The notes beneath the pieces are model-generated. The model saw only the letters and a program-made list of their open reading frames with translations. It ran no database searches and was not told where the DNA came from. From contig NZ_LR594659.1 in assembly GCF_901827155.1 (NCBI RefSeq), positions 5,800,501 through 5,864,500 on the forward strand: a DNA stretch of 64,000 bases. Direction: 5' to 3'. Source of the stretch: Variovorax sp. PBL-H6 (GTDB taxonomy: Bacteria; Pseudomonadota; Gammaproteobacteria; Burkholderiales; Burkholderiaceae_C). The position numbers were made by a program, and so were the translations under genes. Below are positions 7,511-18,096 of the stretch, in pieces (the first letter of the stretch is position 1; each line of letters starts with the position of its first letter).

Positions 7511-8095
7511 CTACGGCTCGCGCCTCGCATAGGCAATCGCCTGGAATTCATCGAAGCTCGGCGCGAGCCAGTCGACCGGGTTCGTCGAACGATGGCTCTC
7601 CAGCCAGGCGCACCAGCAGGCGAACTGCTCCGGAGAAGGCGACACCAGCGGGCGCTGCTTCTTCATCAGCGCGAGTGCATCGAGTGGCGCCTGGCCCCGC
7701 TGCACCAGCACGCACAGCGCAAGCGTGGCCGAGCGGCCGATGCCGTGCTCGCAATGAATGAGCACACGTTGGCCGGCGTCGAGGAACGCGTTGGCGAAGC
7801 GGATGCCCCGATCGAGGTCGGACATCGCCACGCCGCACATGTCCTCGGTCGGCAGGTGCAGCAGCGCAATGCCGTGCCGGCGCAGCACCACGGCATCGGG
7901 CTGCGTTTCGCCGCGCAGGTCGACCACCGCCTGGACGCCGTGCTCGCGCGCAAGCGCTTCCGCGCGATCGCCCGGAAAGCTGCCGCCGACCGCGAGCGTG
8001 TCGTCGATCCAGCTGAAGTTCGGTTCCCAAGGATTCACGGCAAACACATCAGGGTCTGTTGTCGAAGCAATGCGCTGCGAGCGGCAGCTCATCAT
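7511..8095 (-). CDS. Dual-specificity / tyrosine protein phosphatase
   Basis: A 194-residue cysteine-dependent phosphatase. The active-site loop is HCEHGIGRS with Cys115 and Arg121 (C-x5-R); a candidate general acid is in LPTEDMC (about 81-87). The fold's conserved N-terminal strand is visible as WIDDTLAVGGSFPGD and VVDLRGETQPD. The ATG at 8095 (MMSCRSQ) is used instead of an in-frame TTG at 8104. It is the upstream gene of a two-gene operon with the PRTase/kinase-like protein, with a 3-base gap. The pairing suggests that the phosphatase acts on a product of, or on, its partner, which is inference. Confidence 0.85.
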   Translation of the reverse strand: MMSCRSQRIASTTDPDVFAVNPWEPNFSWIDDTLAVGGSFPGDRAEALAREHGVQAVVDLRGETQPDAVVLRRHGIALLHLPTEDMCGVAMSDLDRGIRFANAFLDAGQRVLIHCEHGIGRSATLALCVLVQRGQAPLDALALMKKQRPLVSPSPEQFACWCAWLESHRSTNPVDWLAPSFDEFQAIAYARREP

Positions 8096-8201
8096 TGGGG
8101 TCAACGGCGGCGAAGGACTTCGTCCGGTTTCTCGCCATCGAAAACTCTGCTAGCTTTTTGTGCACCTGAACCTTTCACTTCAACTTCAAAGAGCCAACGC
8201 C

Positions 8202-9272
<1,071 letters not shown>

Positions 9273-10193
9273 GAAACGACGCCGCCAAAGGCTGCGCGAC
9301 GCTGCGCAGTCCCGGCGCATAGCGCCGGACCATCCGCGCGCAGAACTCCGCATACTCGCCCGCCACCCGCGGCGGGCTCGTGTGATGCGGGGCCACGCCG
9401 CGGTGCTCGGGGGTGAAGCAGAAGGTCAGCGTCACGTCGAAGTCCTCGAGCGCCCGCATCTGCCGGTCGAACCAGTGGTCCGCGCCGGGCCGGAAGCTGT
9501 CGGCCCAGCTGAGGCCGGTGCGCAGGCGGCGCACGCCGAGGCGCCGCAGCCATTGCACCGCGTCGTCCAGCCGATGGTCCTCGAAGTGGAACCACTGGCA
9601 GATGCCCATCTCGGGCGTGCAGGCGCTGAACTGCCGGGCGGCCAGCTTGGGCGTTCCGTCCTCGCGCAGCAGCCCCATGTGGAAATGCCGGTAGTAGCTC
9701 GAGCCCTCGGCCTCGCGATGCCGCGTCGTCGCGGGCCACGCCTTCGGCAGGTCGTACAGCGAGTACCAGTGGATGCGCGGCACGCGGCCCATCAACAGTT
9801 CGGCCGTGCGCCGCAGGCCGAACTCCTGCACCTCCTCGGCACCGAAGGTGGAGATGCCCACCTCCGTGACCCACACCGGCAAGGGCGTCACGGACTCGAT
9901 CTCGGCGATGCGCGCGGGCCACTCGTCGATCTGCCAATGGTTCCAATCGAGTGGGAAGCCGTGCACCGCGACTGCGTCGAGGCCCTCGAGCACACCCTGG
10001 TCGCGCAACCGCTGCATGAAGAAGGGGTCGATGGGCGAGATGCCGCCCAGCACCTGGGTCAGCTCGACGTTCTCCGCGCGGACCGCCGCGGAGGCCTCCT
10101 TGACCATGGCGCCATAAGCGGCCCACTCCGGATCGAGTTCGAGATCCCAGTGCGACCTGTTGTTGGGCTCGTTCCAGAACTTGACGGCTTCGA

Positions 10194-11351
10194 TCATGTC
10201 TGCCTGCTCTTGCTCTCGGGCTTGACGCTGGCTTCCTCGGTGGCGTGTGCCGCGCGCGCGGGTGTCGGCGCGAGCGCCTCGGCATCGCCGCGGATGAAAG
10301 CTTCGACGAGCTCGCGCGCCTCGTCGTCGGTGAACTGCTGCGGCGGCGACTTCATGAAATAGCTGGCCGGCGCCAGCACCGGCCCGCCGATGCCGCGGTC
10401 GAGCGCCAGCTTGGCGCAGCGCACCGCGTCGATCACCACGCCCGCGGAGTTGGGCGAGTCCCAGACCTCGAGCTTGACCTCGCAGTTGAGCGGCACGTCG
10501 CCGAAGGTGGTGCCCTCCATGCGGATGTAGCACCACTTGCGGTCGGTGAGCCAGGGCACATGATCGCTCGGCCCCACGTGCACGTCGTCGGCCTTCATCG
10601 GATGGCCGAGCTGGCTGGTCACCGCCTGCGTCTTCGAGATCTTCTTGGACACCAGGCGTTCGCGCTCCAGCATGTTGAGGAAGTCGGTGTTGCCACCGAA
10701 GTTGAGCTGGTAGGTGCGGTCGAGCTGCACTCCGCGCTTGCGGAACAGGTCGGTGAGGATGCGGTGCACGATGGTCGCGCCCACCTGCGACTTGATGTCG
10801 TCGCCGATCACCGGCAGGCCGCGGTCGGCAAAGCGCTGCTGCCATTGCTTCGAAGAAGCGATGAAGACCGGCACGCAGTTCACGAAGGCGCAGCCTGCCT
10901 CGAGCACCTGCTCGACATACCACTCGGTGGCCTTGGTCGAACCCACCGGCAGGTAAGAGACCACCACATCCGTGCCGCTGTCCTTCAGGACCTGCGCGAC
11001 GTTCACCGGCTTGGCACGGGCCTGCGGCACCACGCCGCGCAGGTACTTGCCGATGCCGTCGAGCGTGGGGCCGCGCTGCACCTTCACGCCGAGCTGCGGC
11101 ACTTCCGCGAACTGGATCGTGTTGTTGGGCGCCTGCAGGATGGCCTCGCCGAGGTCGAGTCCGACCTTGCCCGCATGCACGTCGAAGGCCGCGCTGAACT
11201 CGATGTCGCCTGGCCGATAGCCCGCGAGATCGATGTGCATCAGGCCCGGCACGAAGTCAGTGCCCGAGGCGTTGCCGTAGAAGTGAACGCCTTGCACCAG
11301 CGACGAAGCGCAATTGCCGACGCCGATGAGCGCGACGCGAATCTTGTTCAT
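10194..11351 (-). CDS. Myo-inositol-1-phosphate synthase family protein
   Basis: A 385-residue NAD-dependent enzyme of the Ino1 family, converting glucose-6-phosphate to inositol-3-phosphate. Seen: the Rossmann start [21 protein letters not shown], the substrate region [26 protein letters not shown] and [12 protein letters not shown], all characteristic of the actinobacterial-type Ino1 proteins. The C-terminal tail after about residue 360 is Ala/Glu rich and probably disordered. It is first gene of a two-gene minus-strand operon with the permuted hydrolase and divergent from the main glycosyltransferase operon across a 240-base gap. Inositol may be part of the product assembled by this locus. 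Confidence 0.88.
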   Translation of the reverse strand: MNKIRVALIGVGNCASSLVQGVHFYGNASGTDFVPGLMHIDLAGYRPGDIEFSAAFDVHAGKVGLDLGEAILQAPNNTIQFAEVPQLGVKVQRGPTLDGIGKYLRGVVPQARAKPVNVAQVLKDSGTDVVVSYLPVGSTKATEWYVEQVLEAGCAFVNCVPVFIASSKQWQQRFADRGLPVIGDDIKSQVGATIVHRILTDLFRKRGVQLDRTYQLNFGGNTDFLNMLERERLVSKKISKTQAVTSQLGHPMKADDVHVGPSDHVPWLTDRKWCYIRMEGTTFGDVPLNCEVKLEVWDSPNSAGVVIDAVRCAKLALDRGIGGPVLAPASYFMKSPPQQFTDDEARELVEAFIRGDAEALAPTPARAAHATEEASVKPESKSRQT

Positions 11352-11591
11352 GGATCGATCACCTCTCTCTGTTCTCTGTTGATGGTCTCTCTGTCGATGC
11401 GAGCCTCCATCATCTGCGCGCACGCCTCATACCACAGCTCAGCAGTGGCGTAACGAAGCTTTGTTCCTACACCTGAGTCAGTTGCATCGCACAGAAATCC
11501 GAGCGGCCCCGCAACACGCTCGAGGCTCCCAGCAGCGGTCGACTGCCCTCATGCGCGACCGTCCGTGAACAACACAAGAACAGGGACTCTC

Positions 11592-12710
11592 ATGTCGCAG
11601 CTTGTACTCATCACCGGCGGGGCCGGCTTCATCGGCTCTCATCTCGCTGACGAACTTCTTGCACGCAATCTTCGCGTGCGCGTCCTCGACAACCTCGCCT
11701 CTCAGGTCCACGGCAGCGATGCCCGAAGGCCGGACTACCTCGACCCCGACGTGGAGCTGATGCACGGCGACGTGTGCGATCCGATCGCAGTTCGCAGCGC
11801 GCTGCGCGGCGTCGATGCCGTCTTTCATTTCGCTTCCGCGGTCGGTGTCGGGCAGAGCATGTACGAGGTGATGCACTACACGCGCACCAACAACCTCGGC
11901 ACCGCGGTGCTGCTCGAGGCCTTGATCGAGAAGCCGGTCGCGCAGTTGATCGTGGCCTCGAGCATGAGCCTCTACGGAGAAGGCCTCTACCGCACGGCGC
12001 GCGGGGCGACCCGCGTCGTGGGCGAGCGTTCGCTCGAGCAGTTGCGCCGCGCCGAGTGGGAATGGCGCGACGAGGATGGCGCGCCGCTCATGCCCGCGCC
12101 GACGCCCGAGACCAAGGTGCCCGCGCTGGCCTCGGTGTACGCGCTCTCCAAGTTCGACCAGGAGCGCATGTGCCTGATGATTGCGCGTGCCTACGGGATG
12201 AAGGCGGTCGCGCTGCGCTTCTTCAATGCGTATGGGCCGCGGCAGGCGCTGTCGAATCCCTACACCGGCGTGCTGGCGATCTTCGCCTCGCGCCTGCTGA
12301 ACGACAGCCCGCCTCGCATCTTCGAGGATGGATGGCAGCAGCGCGACTTCGTGAGCGTCTACGACATTGCACGCGCATGCCGCCTTGCGCTGGAGACGCC
12401 GGCGGCCGCGGGCGAGGTCTTCAACATCGGGAGCGGCGAAGCCATCACGGTGCGAGAGATCGCGCAGCGCCTGGCCACGGTGACCGGCAAGGAGCATCTG
12501 CAGCCGGAGATCACGGGCAAGTACCGCGTGGGCGACATCCGGCACTGCTTCGCAGACATCTCGAAGGCGCGCGACATCCTGGGCTACACGCCGCAGGTGA
12601 AGCTCGACGACGGGCTCGCAGAGCTGGCGGCCTGGCTCGAAGGGCAGGCGGCGGTCGACCGCGTGGCACAGGCCAGCGCCGAACTCGATGCCCGGGGGCT
12701 CGCAATATGA
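11592..12710 (+). CDS. NAD-dependent sugar epimerase/dehydratase
   Basis: A 372-residue extended SDR enzyme. NAD loop TGGAGFIGSH (8-17); catalytic SSMSLYGEG (123-131) and YALSK with Tyr183 and Lys187. It carries an insert of about 40 residues (VVGERSLEQLRRAEWEWRDEDGAP region) between the Ser strand and the Tyr helix, seen in a subset of dTDP/UDP-hexose epimerases. ATG 11592 is chosen over GTG 11565 because AGGGA lies six bases upstream. It is first gene of a ten-gene plus-strand run to 21689 with gaps no larger than 32 bases. Its stop overlaps the next start (ATGA). The nucleotide sugar is not predictable. Confidence 0.85.
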   Translation: MSQLVLITGGAGFIGSHLADELLARNLRVRVLDNLASQVHGSDARRPDYLDPDVELMHGDVCDPIAVRSALRGVDAVFHFASAVGVGQSMYEVMHYTRTNNLGTAVLLEALIEKPVAQLIVASSMSLYGEGLYRTARGATRVVGERSLEQLRRAEWEWRDEDGAPLMPAPTPETKVPALASVYALSKFDQERMCLMIARAYGMKAVALRFFNAYGPRQALSNPYTGVLAIFASRLLNDSPPRIFEDGWQQRDFVSVYDIARACRLALETPAAAGEVFNIGSGEAITVREIAQRLATVTGKEHLQPEITGKYRVGDIRHCFADISKARDILGYTPQVKLDDGLAELAAWLEGQAAVDRVAQASAELDARGLAI

Positions 12711-13846
12711 CGCGGGTCAACACAAGCAAGGTCAGGGTCCTCAATGGCGGCGCGGCACGCGAAGGCCTCACGCTCATCACCGGCGGCGCAGGCTTCGTCG
12801 GAGCCAACCTCGCACATCGCCTGCTGTCCGAGAAGCAGCCGGTGCTCGTGCTCGACAACCTGTCGCGTGCCGGCGTCGAGCACAACCTCGCGTGGCTGCG
12901 CAACACGCATCACGAAGGTCTGGAGATCGCCGTTGCCGACGTGCGCGACGCGCAGGCGGTGGAGCGTGCCGTCGCGCGTGCGCGCCGGGTGTTCCACTTC
13001 GCGGCGCAGGTGGCCGTGACCACCAGCCTGGTCGATCCGCGGGAGGACTTCTCGATCAACGCACAGGGCACGCTCAACGTGCTGGAGGCCGCACGTGCGC
13101 AACGCGTGCCGCCCTCGGTGATCATGACCTCGACCAACAAGGTCTATGGCGGCCTGGAGGACATCGCGCTCGAGCTGCGCGGCCAGCGCTACGCACCCGT
13201 GTTGCAGGAGCTTGCCGCCCACGGCATCCCGGAGTCGCGCCCGCTCGATTTCCACAGCCCCTATGGCTGCTCCAAGGGCACTGCCGACCAGTACGTGCAC
13301 GACTACGCGCGCAGCTTCGGCCTGAAGACGGTGGTGTTCCGCATGAGCTGCATCTACGGTCGGCACCAGTTCGGCACCGAGGACCAGGGCTGGGTCGCGC
13401 ATTTCCTGTTGCGCGCGCTGGACCGCACGCCGATCACGATCTACGGCGACGGAAAGCAGGTACGCGACATCCTCTTCGTCGACGACCTGGTCGAAGCCTT
13501 CCTCTTGGCCGACCGGCATGTCGAGCGGCTCTCGGGCCAGGCCTTCAACATCGGCGGCGGGCCGGGCAACGTCATCAGCCTGCTCGACTTGCTGCAGCAC
13601 ATCGAACGGCTCGACGGCATGCGGCCACGCACCGAGGCGGGCGGCTGGCGCACCGGCGACCAGCGCTACTACGTGTCGGACATCCGCCGCTTCCGCGAGG
13701 CCACCGGCTGGGCGCCGCGCATCGGTGCTGCCGAAGGCATCGAGCGGCTCCATCGCTGGCTGCGCGAAATGCGCGATGCCACGCCGGCGGGACTGCCGGC
13801 GGACATCCGCACCGGCTGGGAACCGCAATGCTTGCCGGCGTCATAA
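12707..13846 (+). CDS. CDP-paratose 2-epimerase-like sugar epimerase
   Basis: A 379-residue extended SDR protein. NAD loop TGGAGFVGAN (25-34), TSTNKVYGG (141-149) and SPYGCSK with Tyr186 and Lys190. The TNKVYG / SPYGCSKG combination and the VVFRMSCIYGRHQFG stretch are typical of the CDP-tyvelose (CDP-paratose) 2-epimerase group, but that name is by resemblance only. It overlaps the preceding epimerase by four bases and the following dehydrogenase by 19 bases, so the three are probably coupled in translation. Confidence 0.82.
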   Translation: MTRVNTSKVRVLNGGAAREGLTLITGGAGFVGANLAHRLLSEKQPVLVLDNLSRAGVEHNLAWLRNTHHEGLEIAVADVRDAQAVERAVARARRVFHFAAQVAVTTSLVDPREDFSINAQGTLNVLEAARAQRVPPSVIMTSTNKVYGGLEDIALELRGQRYAPVLQELAAHGIPESRPLDFHSPYGCSKGTADQYVHDYARSFGLKTVVFRMSCIYGRHQFGTEDQGWVAHFLLRALDRTPITIYGDGKQVRDILFVDDLVEAFLLADRHVERLSGQAFNIGGGPGNVISLLDLLQHIERLDGMRPRTEAGGWRTGDQRYYVSDIRRFREATGWAPRIGAAEGIERLHRWLREMRDATPAGLPADIRTGWEPQCLPAS

Positions 13847-14784
13847 GCGCGCCGCGCGAGGCCACGCTGGCGCGGGTGGCGCGGCCCGAACCCGGGCCGG
13901 GGCAGGTGCTGCTGCGCCTCGAAGGCTCGGGCGTGTGCGCATCGAGCCTGCCCTTGTGGGAAGGCCGCTCGTGGTTCGACTATCCGCAGGCCGCAGGTGC
14001 ACCCGGGCACGAAGGCTGGGGCCGCATCGCGGGCGTCGGCGAGGGCGTGCAAGGCCTGCGCGAAGGCATGCGGGTCGCCGCGCTGAGCTATCGCGCGCAC
14101 GCCGAGTACGACGTTGCGGATGCGCATGCCGTGGTGCCGATTCCGCCAGAGCTCGAAGACGCCGTCATGCCGGGCGAGCCGCTCGGCTGCGCGGTGAACA
14201 TCTTCCGCCGCAGCGGCATCGAGGCAGGGCAGACCGTGGCCATCGTCGGCATCGGCTTCCTCGGAGCCCTGCTCACGCGGCTGGCCGCGAGCGCCGGTGC
14301 GCGCGTGATCGCGATCTCGCGCCGTCCCTTTGCGCTCGAGATCGCGCGCGAGGCCGGAGCCACCGAGACCATCCTCATGGACGAGCACGCGCGCATCCTC
14401 GAGGAAGCGAAGCGGCTCACCGAAGGGCGCTGGTGCGAGCGCGTGATCGAAGCCGTCGGGCTGCAGTGGCCGCTGGACCTGGCCGGCGAACTCACGGGCG
14501 AGCGCGGGCGGCTCGTGATTGCGGGCTATCACCAGGACGGCCTGCGCCAGGTCAACCTGCAGCTGTGGAACTGGCGCGGCATCGACGTCGTCAACGCGCA
14601 TGAGCGCGACCCGGCCCGCTATATCGAAGGCATCCGCGGCGCCATCGACCTGATGGCCGCGGGCGTGCTCGACCCCGCGCCGTTGATCACGCACCGCCTT
14701 CCGCTCGATCGGCTCGGCGAAGCACTGGAGCTCACGCGCAAGCGGCCGGACGGATTTCTCAAGGCCGTCGTCACGAGCAACTGA
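13828..14784 (+). CDS. Zinc-dependent medium-chain alcohol dehydrogenase-like protein
   Basis: A 318-residue MDR-family oxidoreductase. Probable catalytic zinc ligands are Cys37 (GSGVCASSLP) and His61/Glu62 (APGHEGWGRI). The NAD(P)-binding motif is VAIVGIGFLGALLTRLA. The four-cysteine structural zinc lobe of classical alcohol dehydrogenases is absent, which makes the protein shorter than the usual 340-350 residues. Likely role: oxidation or reduction of a sugar or cyclitol hydroxyl in the pathway encoded here. It overlaps the upstream epimerase by 19 bases. Confidence 0.8.
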   Translation: MLAGVISAPREATLARVARPEPGPGQVLLRLEGSGVCASSLPLWEGRSWFDYPQAAGAPGHEGWGRIAGVGEGVQGLREGMRVAALSYRAHAEYDVADAHAVVPIPPELEDAVMPGEPLGCAVNIFRRSGIEAGQTVAIVGIGFLGALLTRLAASAGARVIAISRRPFALEIAREAGATETILMDEHARILEEAKRLTEGRWCERVIEAVGLQWPLDLAGELTGERGRLVIAGYHQDGLRQVNLQLWNWRGIDVVNAHERDPARYIEGIRGAIDLMAAGVLDPAPLITHRLPLDRLGEALELTRKRPDGFLKAVVTSN

Positions 14785-14816
14785 CATCGCATGACATTGC
14801 AGGAGGAGGAAAGCAG

Positions 14817-15860
14817 GTGAGGGAACTGATGGTCGAGAGCGCGCCGGCAAGGTCTGCCGCCCTGTCCGATGGCACGCGCAGGCCGCGCCTGGGCTTCCTC
14901 GGCGTCGGCTGGATCGGCCGGCACCGCATGGAGGCCATCGCCGCGGATGGCGCAGCCGAAGTCGCCGCGCTGTGCGATGCGGGGCCCGAGGCGCTCGGCG
15001 CCGCGACGGTGGCGCATCCGCACGCGGCGTCGGCGTCGTCCTTCGACGCGCTGCTCGACGAAGCGCTCGATGGCGTCGTGATCGCCACGCCGAGTGCGCT
15101 GCATGCGCAGCAGGCCGAAGCCGCGCTGGCGCGCGGCCTGGCCGTCTTCTGCCAGAAGCCGCTGGGCCGCACCGCTGCCGAGAGCGCCCGCGTGATCGAT
15201 GCGGCACGCAAGGCCGGGCTGTTGCTCGCCGTCGACCTGTCGTACCGCCACACCGCTGCCATGCGCCGCGTGCACGAGCTGGTGGCCAGCGGCGAGATCG
15301 GCGAGGTGTACGCGATCGACCTGGTCTTCCACAACGCCTATGGGCCTGACAAGCCGTGGTTCCGCGATCCTCGGCGCTCGGGCGGCGGCTGCGTCATCGA
15401 CCTGGGTATCCATCTCGTGGACCTGGCACTGTGGACGCTCGGCTTTCCGCGCGTGCTCGAAGTGCAGAGCACGCTCTGGGCACAGGGCCGCCGCCTCGGC
15501 CCACGACCGTCCGTGGTGGAAGACCACGCCATCGCGCAACTCGAACTGGGCGGCGGCGCGGTCGCGCGACTTGCCTGCTCGTGGAACCTGCACGCGGGCT
15601 GCGATGCCGTCATCGAGGCAAGCTTCCACGGCACACGCGGCGGCGCGCGCCTGCGCAACCTGCGCGGCTCCTTCTACGATTTCGTGGCCGAGCGCCTCGA
15701 CGGCACCCGCGCCACGCTGCTGGCCGAACCGCCCGACGACTGGGGCGGTCGCGCCGCGGTCGACTGGGCACGCCGCCTCGCGGCGGGCGAGGGCTTCGAT
15801 CCCGACGTGGCACGCGTTGCGGAAGTCGCAGCGGTGCTGGATGCGATCTATGGCCGCTGA
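14817..15860 (+). CDS. Gfo/Idh/MocA family oxidoreductase
   Basis: A 347-residue NAD(P)-dependent oxidoreductase of the family containing glucose-fructose oxidoreductase and inositol 2-dehydrogenase. The Rossmann motif is GFLGVGWIGRHR (26-37). The usual EKP motif is QKP here (FCQKPLGRTA, residues 111-120). The substrate-domain helix reads GGCVIDLGIHLVDLALW. GTG 14817 is used because AGGAGGAGGA at 14801-14810 is an excellent ribosome site; ATG 14829 is the alternative. With inositol synthase in the locus, inositol or a nucleotide sugar is a reasonable substrate class, but this is not shown. Confidence 0.85.
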   Translation: MRELMVESAPARSAALSDGTRRPRLGFLGVGWIGRHRMEAIAADGAAEVAALCDAGPEALGAATVAHPHAASASSFDALLDEALDGVVIATPSALHAQQAEAALARGLAVFCQKPLGRTAAESARVIDAARKAGLLLAVDLSYRHTAAMRRVHELVASGEIGEVYAIDLVFHNAYGPDKPWFRDPRRSGGGCVIDLGIHLVDLALWTLGFPRVLEVQSTLWAQGRRLGPRPSVVEDHAIAQLELGGGAVARLACSWNLHAGCDAVIEASFHGTRGGARLRNLRGSFYDFVAERLDGTRATLLAEPPDDWGGRAAVDWARRLAAGEGFDPDVARVAEVAAVLDAIYGR

Positions 15861-16977
15861 GCGCCCGCTCCACGTCCTGATGACGGCCGATTGCGTGGGC
15901 GGTGTCTGGGCCCACGCGCTGGAACTGACGGCCGCGCTCGGCGCGCTCGGCGTGCGCGTCACGCTGGCAAGCATGGGAGCGCCGCTCAGTCCGGCGCAGC
16001 GCGCGCAGGCAGCAGGCATTCCGGCGCTGTCGCTGCACGAGAGCAGCTGGCGGCTCGAATGGATGGACGACCCCTGGGACGATGTCGCGGCGGCAGGCCG
16101 CTGGCTGCAGCAGCTCGAGCAGGCACTGCGTCCCGACGTGGTGCACCTCAACCAGTTCGCCTTCGGTGCCCTGCGCTTCCGTGCGCCGACGCTGGTGGTG
16201 GCGCATTCGTGCGTGTTGTCGTGGTGGCGCGCGGTGCGTGGCGGCAGCGCGCCTGCGCGCTTCGATCGCTACCGGCAGGGGGTGGCTGCCGGATTGGCCG
16301 GCGCCAGCCTGGTCGCGGCGCCCACGCAGGCCATGCTCGCTTCACTGGGCGAGAACCACGGCCTGTCGCGGCCCGGCCTGGTGCTGCCCAACGGGCGCGA
16401 TCCGCTGGCCTACCGCCCCGCAGCCAAGCAGCCGGTGGTGCTGTCTGCAGGGCGCCTGTGGGACGAGGCCAAGAACCTGGCTGCGCTCGAGGCCGTCGCG
16501 CCGGCACTCCCGTGGCCGGTGCGCGTGGCCGGTGCGACGCGCATGCCCGGCGGTGGCATGCGCGAGACGCGCGCCGTGGAGCCGCTCGGCGAGCTCTCGC
16601 CTTCGGCCTTGGCGGTGCAGATGTCGCAGGCTGCGATCTATGCCCTGCCTGCGCGCTACGAGCCCTTCGGCCAGAGCGCACTCGAGGCGGCGCTGTCGGG
16701 TTGCGCGCTGGTGCTCGGCGACATCGCCAGCCTGCGCGAGCTGTGGGGACCTGCCGCGCTCTACGTGCCGCCCGATGACCACGATGCCTTGCGGGAGGCG
16801 CTCCAGCGCCTGATCGCGCAGCCTTTGCTGCGCGACGAACTGGCTCGCAACGCAAGGGCCCGGGCGCTGCATTTCACACCGGCGCGCATGGCGCACGCCT
16901 ACCGCCGTGCCTACCGACAACTGATCGCGCACGCGTCTGCGCCGCCGACGCTGGAGGCGTTCTCATGCGCGTCGTGA
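15850..16977 (+). CDS. Glycosyltransferase family 4-like protein
   Basis: A 375-residue GT-B glycosyltransferase, predicted cytoplasmic. The N-terminal acceptor domain starts HVLMTADCVGGVWAHALELTAAL. The donor domain contains VVLSAGRLWDEAKNLAALE and the E-x7-E type motif YEPFGQSALEAALSGCALVL, followed by DIASLRELWG. This matches GT4 retaining enzymes. It overlaps the oxidoreductase by 11 bases and the next glycosyltransferase by 13 bases. Donor and acceptor cannot be read from sequence; UDP-xylose from the 8.2 kb gene is one candidate. Confidence 0.85.
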   Translation: MAAERPLHVLMTADCVGGVWAHALELTAALGALGVRVTLASMGAPLSPAQRAQAAGIPALSLHESSWRLEWMDDPWDDVAAAGRWLQQLEQALRPDVVHLNQFAFGALRFRAPTLVVAHSCVLSWWRAVRGGSAPARFDRYRQGVAAGLAGASLVAAPTQAMLASLGENHGLSRPGLVLPNGRDPLAYRPAAKQPVVLSAGRLWDEAKNLAALEAVAPALPWPVRVAGATRMPGGGMRETRAVEPLGELSPSALAVQMSQAAIYALPARYEPFGQSALEAALSGCALVLGDIASLRELWGPAALYVPPDDHDALREALQRLIAQPLLRDELARNARARALHFTPARMAHAYRRAYRQLIAHASAPPTLEAFSCAS

Positions 16978-18083
16978 TCTTCTGCCACTCGCTGGTGTCC
17001 GACTGGAACCACGGCAACGCCCACTTCCTGCGCGGCGTCTGCAGCGAGCTCATCGCGCGCGGACATGCGCTCGCGGTCTACGAACCGCGCGACGCATGGA
17101 GCCGCATGAACCTGCTGGCGGAGCACGGCGAGCCCGCATTCGCGGCCTTTGCCCGCGCCTACCCGGAGCTGCACAGCCGCTTCTACGACGAAGCGACGCT
17201 CGACCTGGACGAGGCACTCGACGGCGCCGACCTGGTGCTCGTGCACGAGTGGAACTCGCATGCGCTGGTGCGCCGCATCGGCCAGCACCGCCGCACCAAC
17301 CCGCATTACCGGCTGCTGTTCCACGACACGCACCATCGCAGCGTGACCGATGCGCTGGGCATGGCCCGCTACGACCTGTCGGACTACGACGGCGTGCTCG
17401 CCTTCGGCAACGTGATCCGCGACCTGTACCGCGCGCGCGGCTGGGCCCGCGAGGCATGGACCTGGCACGAAGCGGCGGACGTGCGCCGTTTCCATCCCAT
17501 CGAAGGCCTTGCGCGCGAGGGCGACCTGGTGTGGATCGGCAACTGGGGCGACGACGAGCGCGAGGCCGAGCTCGGCGAATTCCTGCTGGAGCCGGTGCGG
17601 CAGCTCGGCCTGAAGGCGCGCATCCACGGCGTGCGCTATCCGACGCACGCGCTCGAGCGGCTGCAGCGGGCCGGCATCGACTACGGCGGCTGGCTTCCCA
17701 ACCACGAGGCACCGCGCGTGTTCGCGCACTACGCAGTCACCGTGCACGTGCCGCGCCGGCCCTATGCCAAGGCGTTGCCCGGCATCCCGACCATCCGCAT
17801 GTTCGAGGCGCTCGCCTGCGGGATTCCCCTGGTCTCCGCACCCTGGGACGACGCCGAAGGGCTGTTCCATCCCGGCCGCGATTACCTCGTGGCGGCCGAC
17901 GGCCGCGCCATGAAACGGCACCTGCGCGCCTTGCTGGCCGATCCCGAAGCCAGGGGCGAGCTGTCGGCGAATGGCCGACGCACCGTGCTCGCGCGCCACA
18001 CCTGCTCGCACCGGGTGGACGAGCTGCTCGGCATCGTCGCCGAGCTCCAGCCGGCCGCCCAGGCGGCACCCAGCATTGCGTGA
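16965..18083 (+). CDS. CgeB-like glycosyltransferase (first of three tandem paralogues)
   Basis: A 372-residue GT-B fold protein beginning MRVVIFCHSLVSDWNHGNAH. Its C-terminal nucleotide-sugar half has IRMFEALACGIPLVSAPW followed by HPGRDYLVA, the same block found in the next two genes (RVFEAAGAGACLITDAW, RLFEAAACGTPIVSDRW). This resembles the CgeB / Glyco_trans_1_2 group, named after Bacillus spore-coat CgeB. No membrane segment. The three genes probably arose by duplication and add successive sugars. It overlaps the upstream GT4 gene by 13 bases. Confidence 0.8.
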   Translation: MRVVIFCHSLVSDWNHGNAHFLRGVCSELIARGHALAVYEPRDAWSRMNLLAEHGEPAFAAFARAYPELHSRFYDEATLDLDEALDGADLVLVHEWNSHALVRRIGQHRRTNPHYRLLFHDTHHRSVTDALGMARYDLSDYDGVLAFGNVIRDLYRARGWAREAWTWHEAADVRRFHPIEGLAREGDLVWIGNWGDDEREAELGEFLLEPVRQLGLKARIHGVRYPTHALERLQRAGIDYGGWLPNHEAPRVFAHYAVTVHVPRRPYAKALPGIPTIRMFEALACGIPLVSAPWDDAEGLFHPGRDYLVAADGRAMKRHLRALLADPEARGELSANGRRTVLARHTCSHRVDELLGIVAELQPAAQAAPSIA

Positions 18084-18096
18084 ACCAAGGAAGAAC

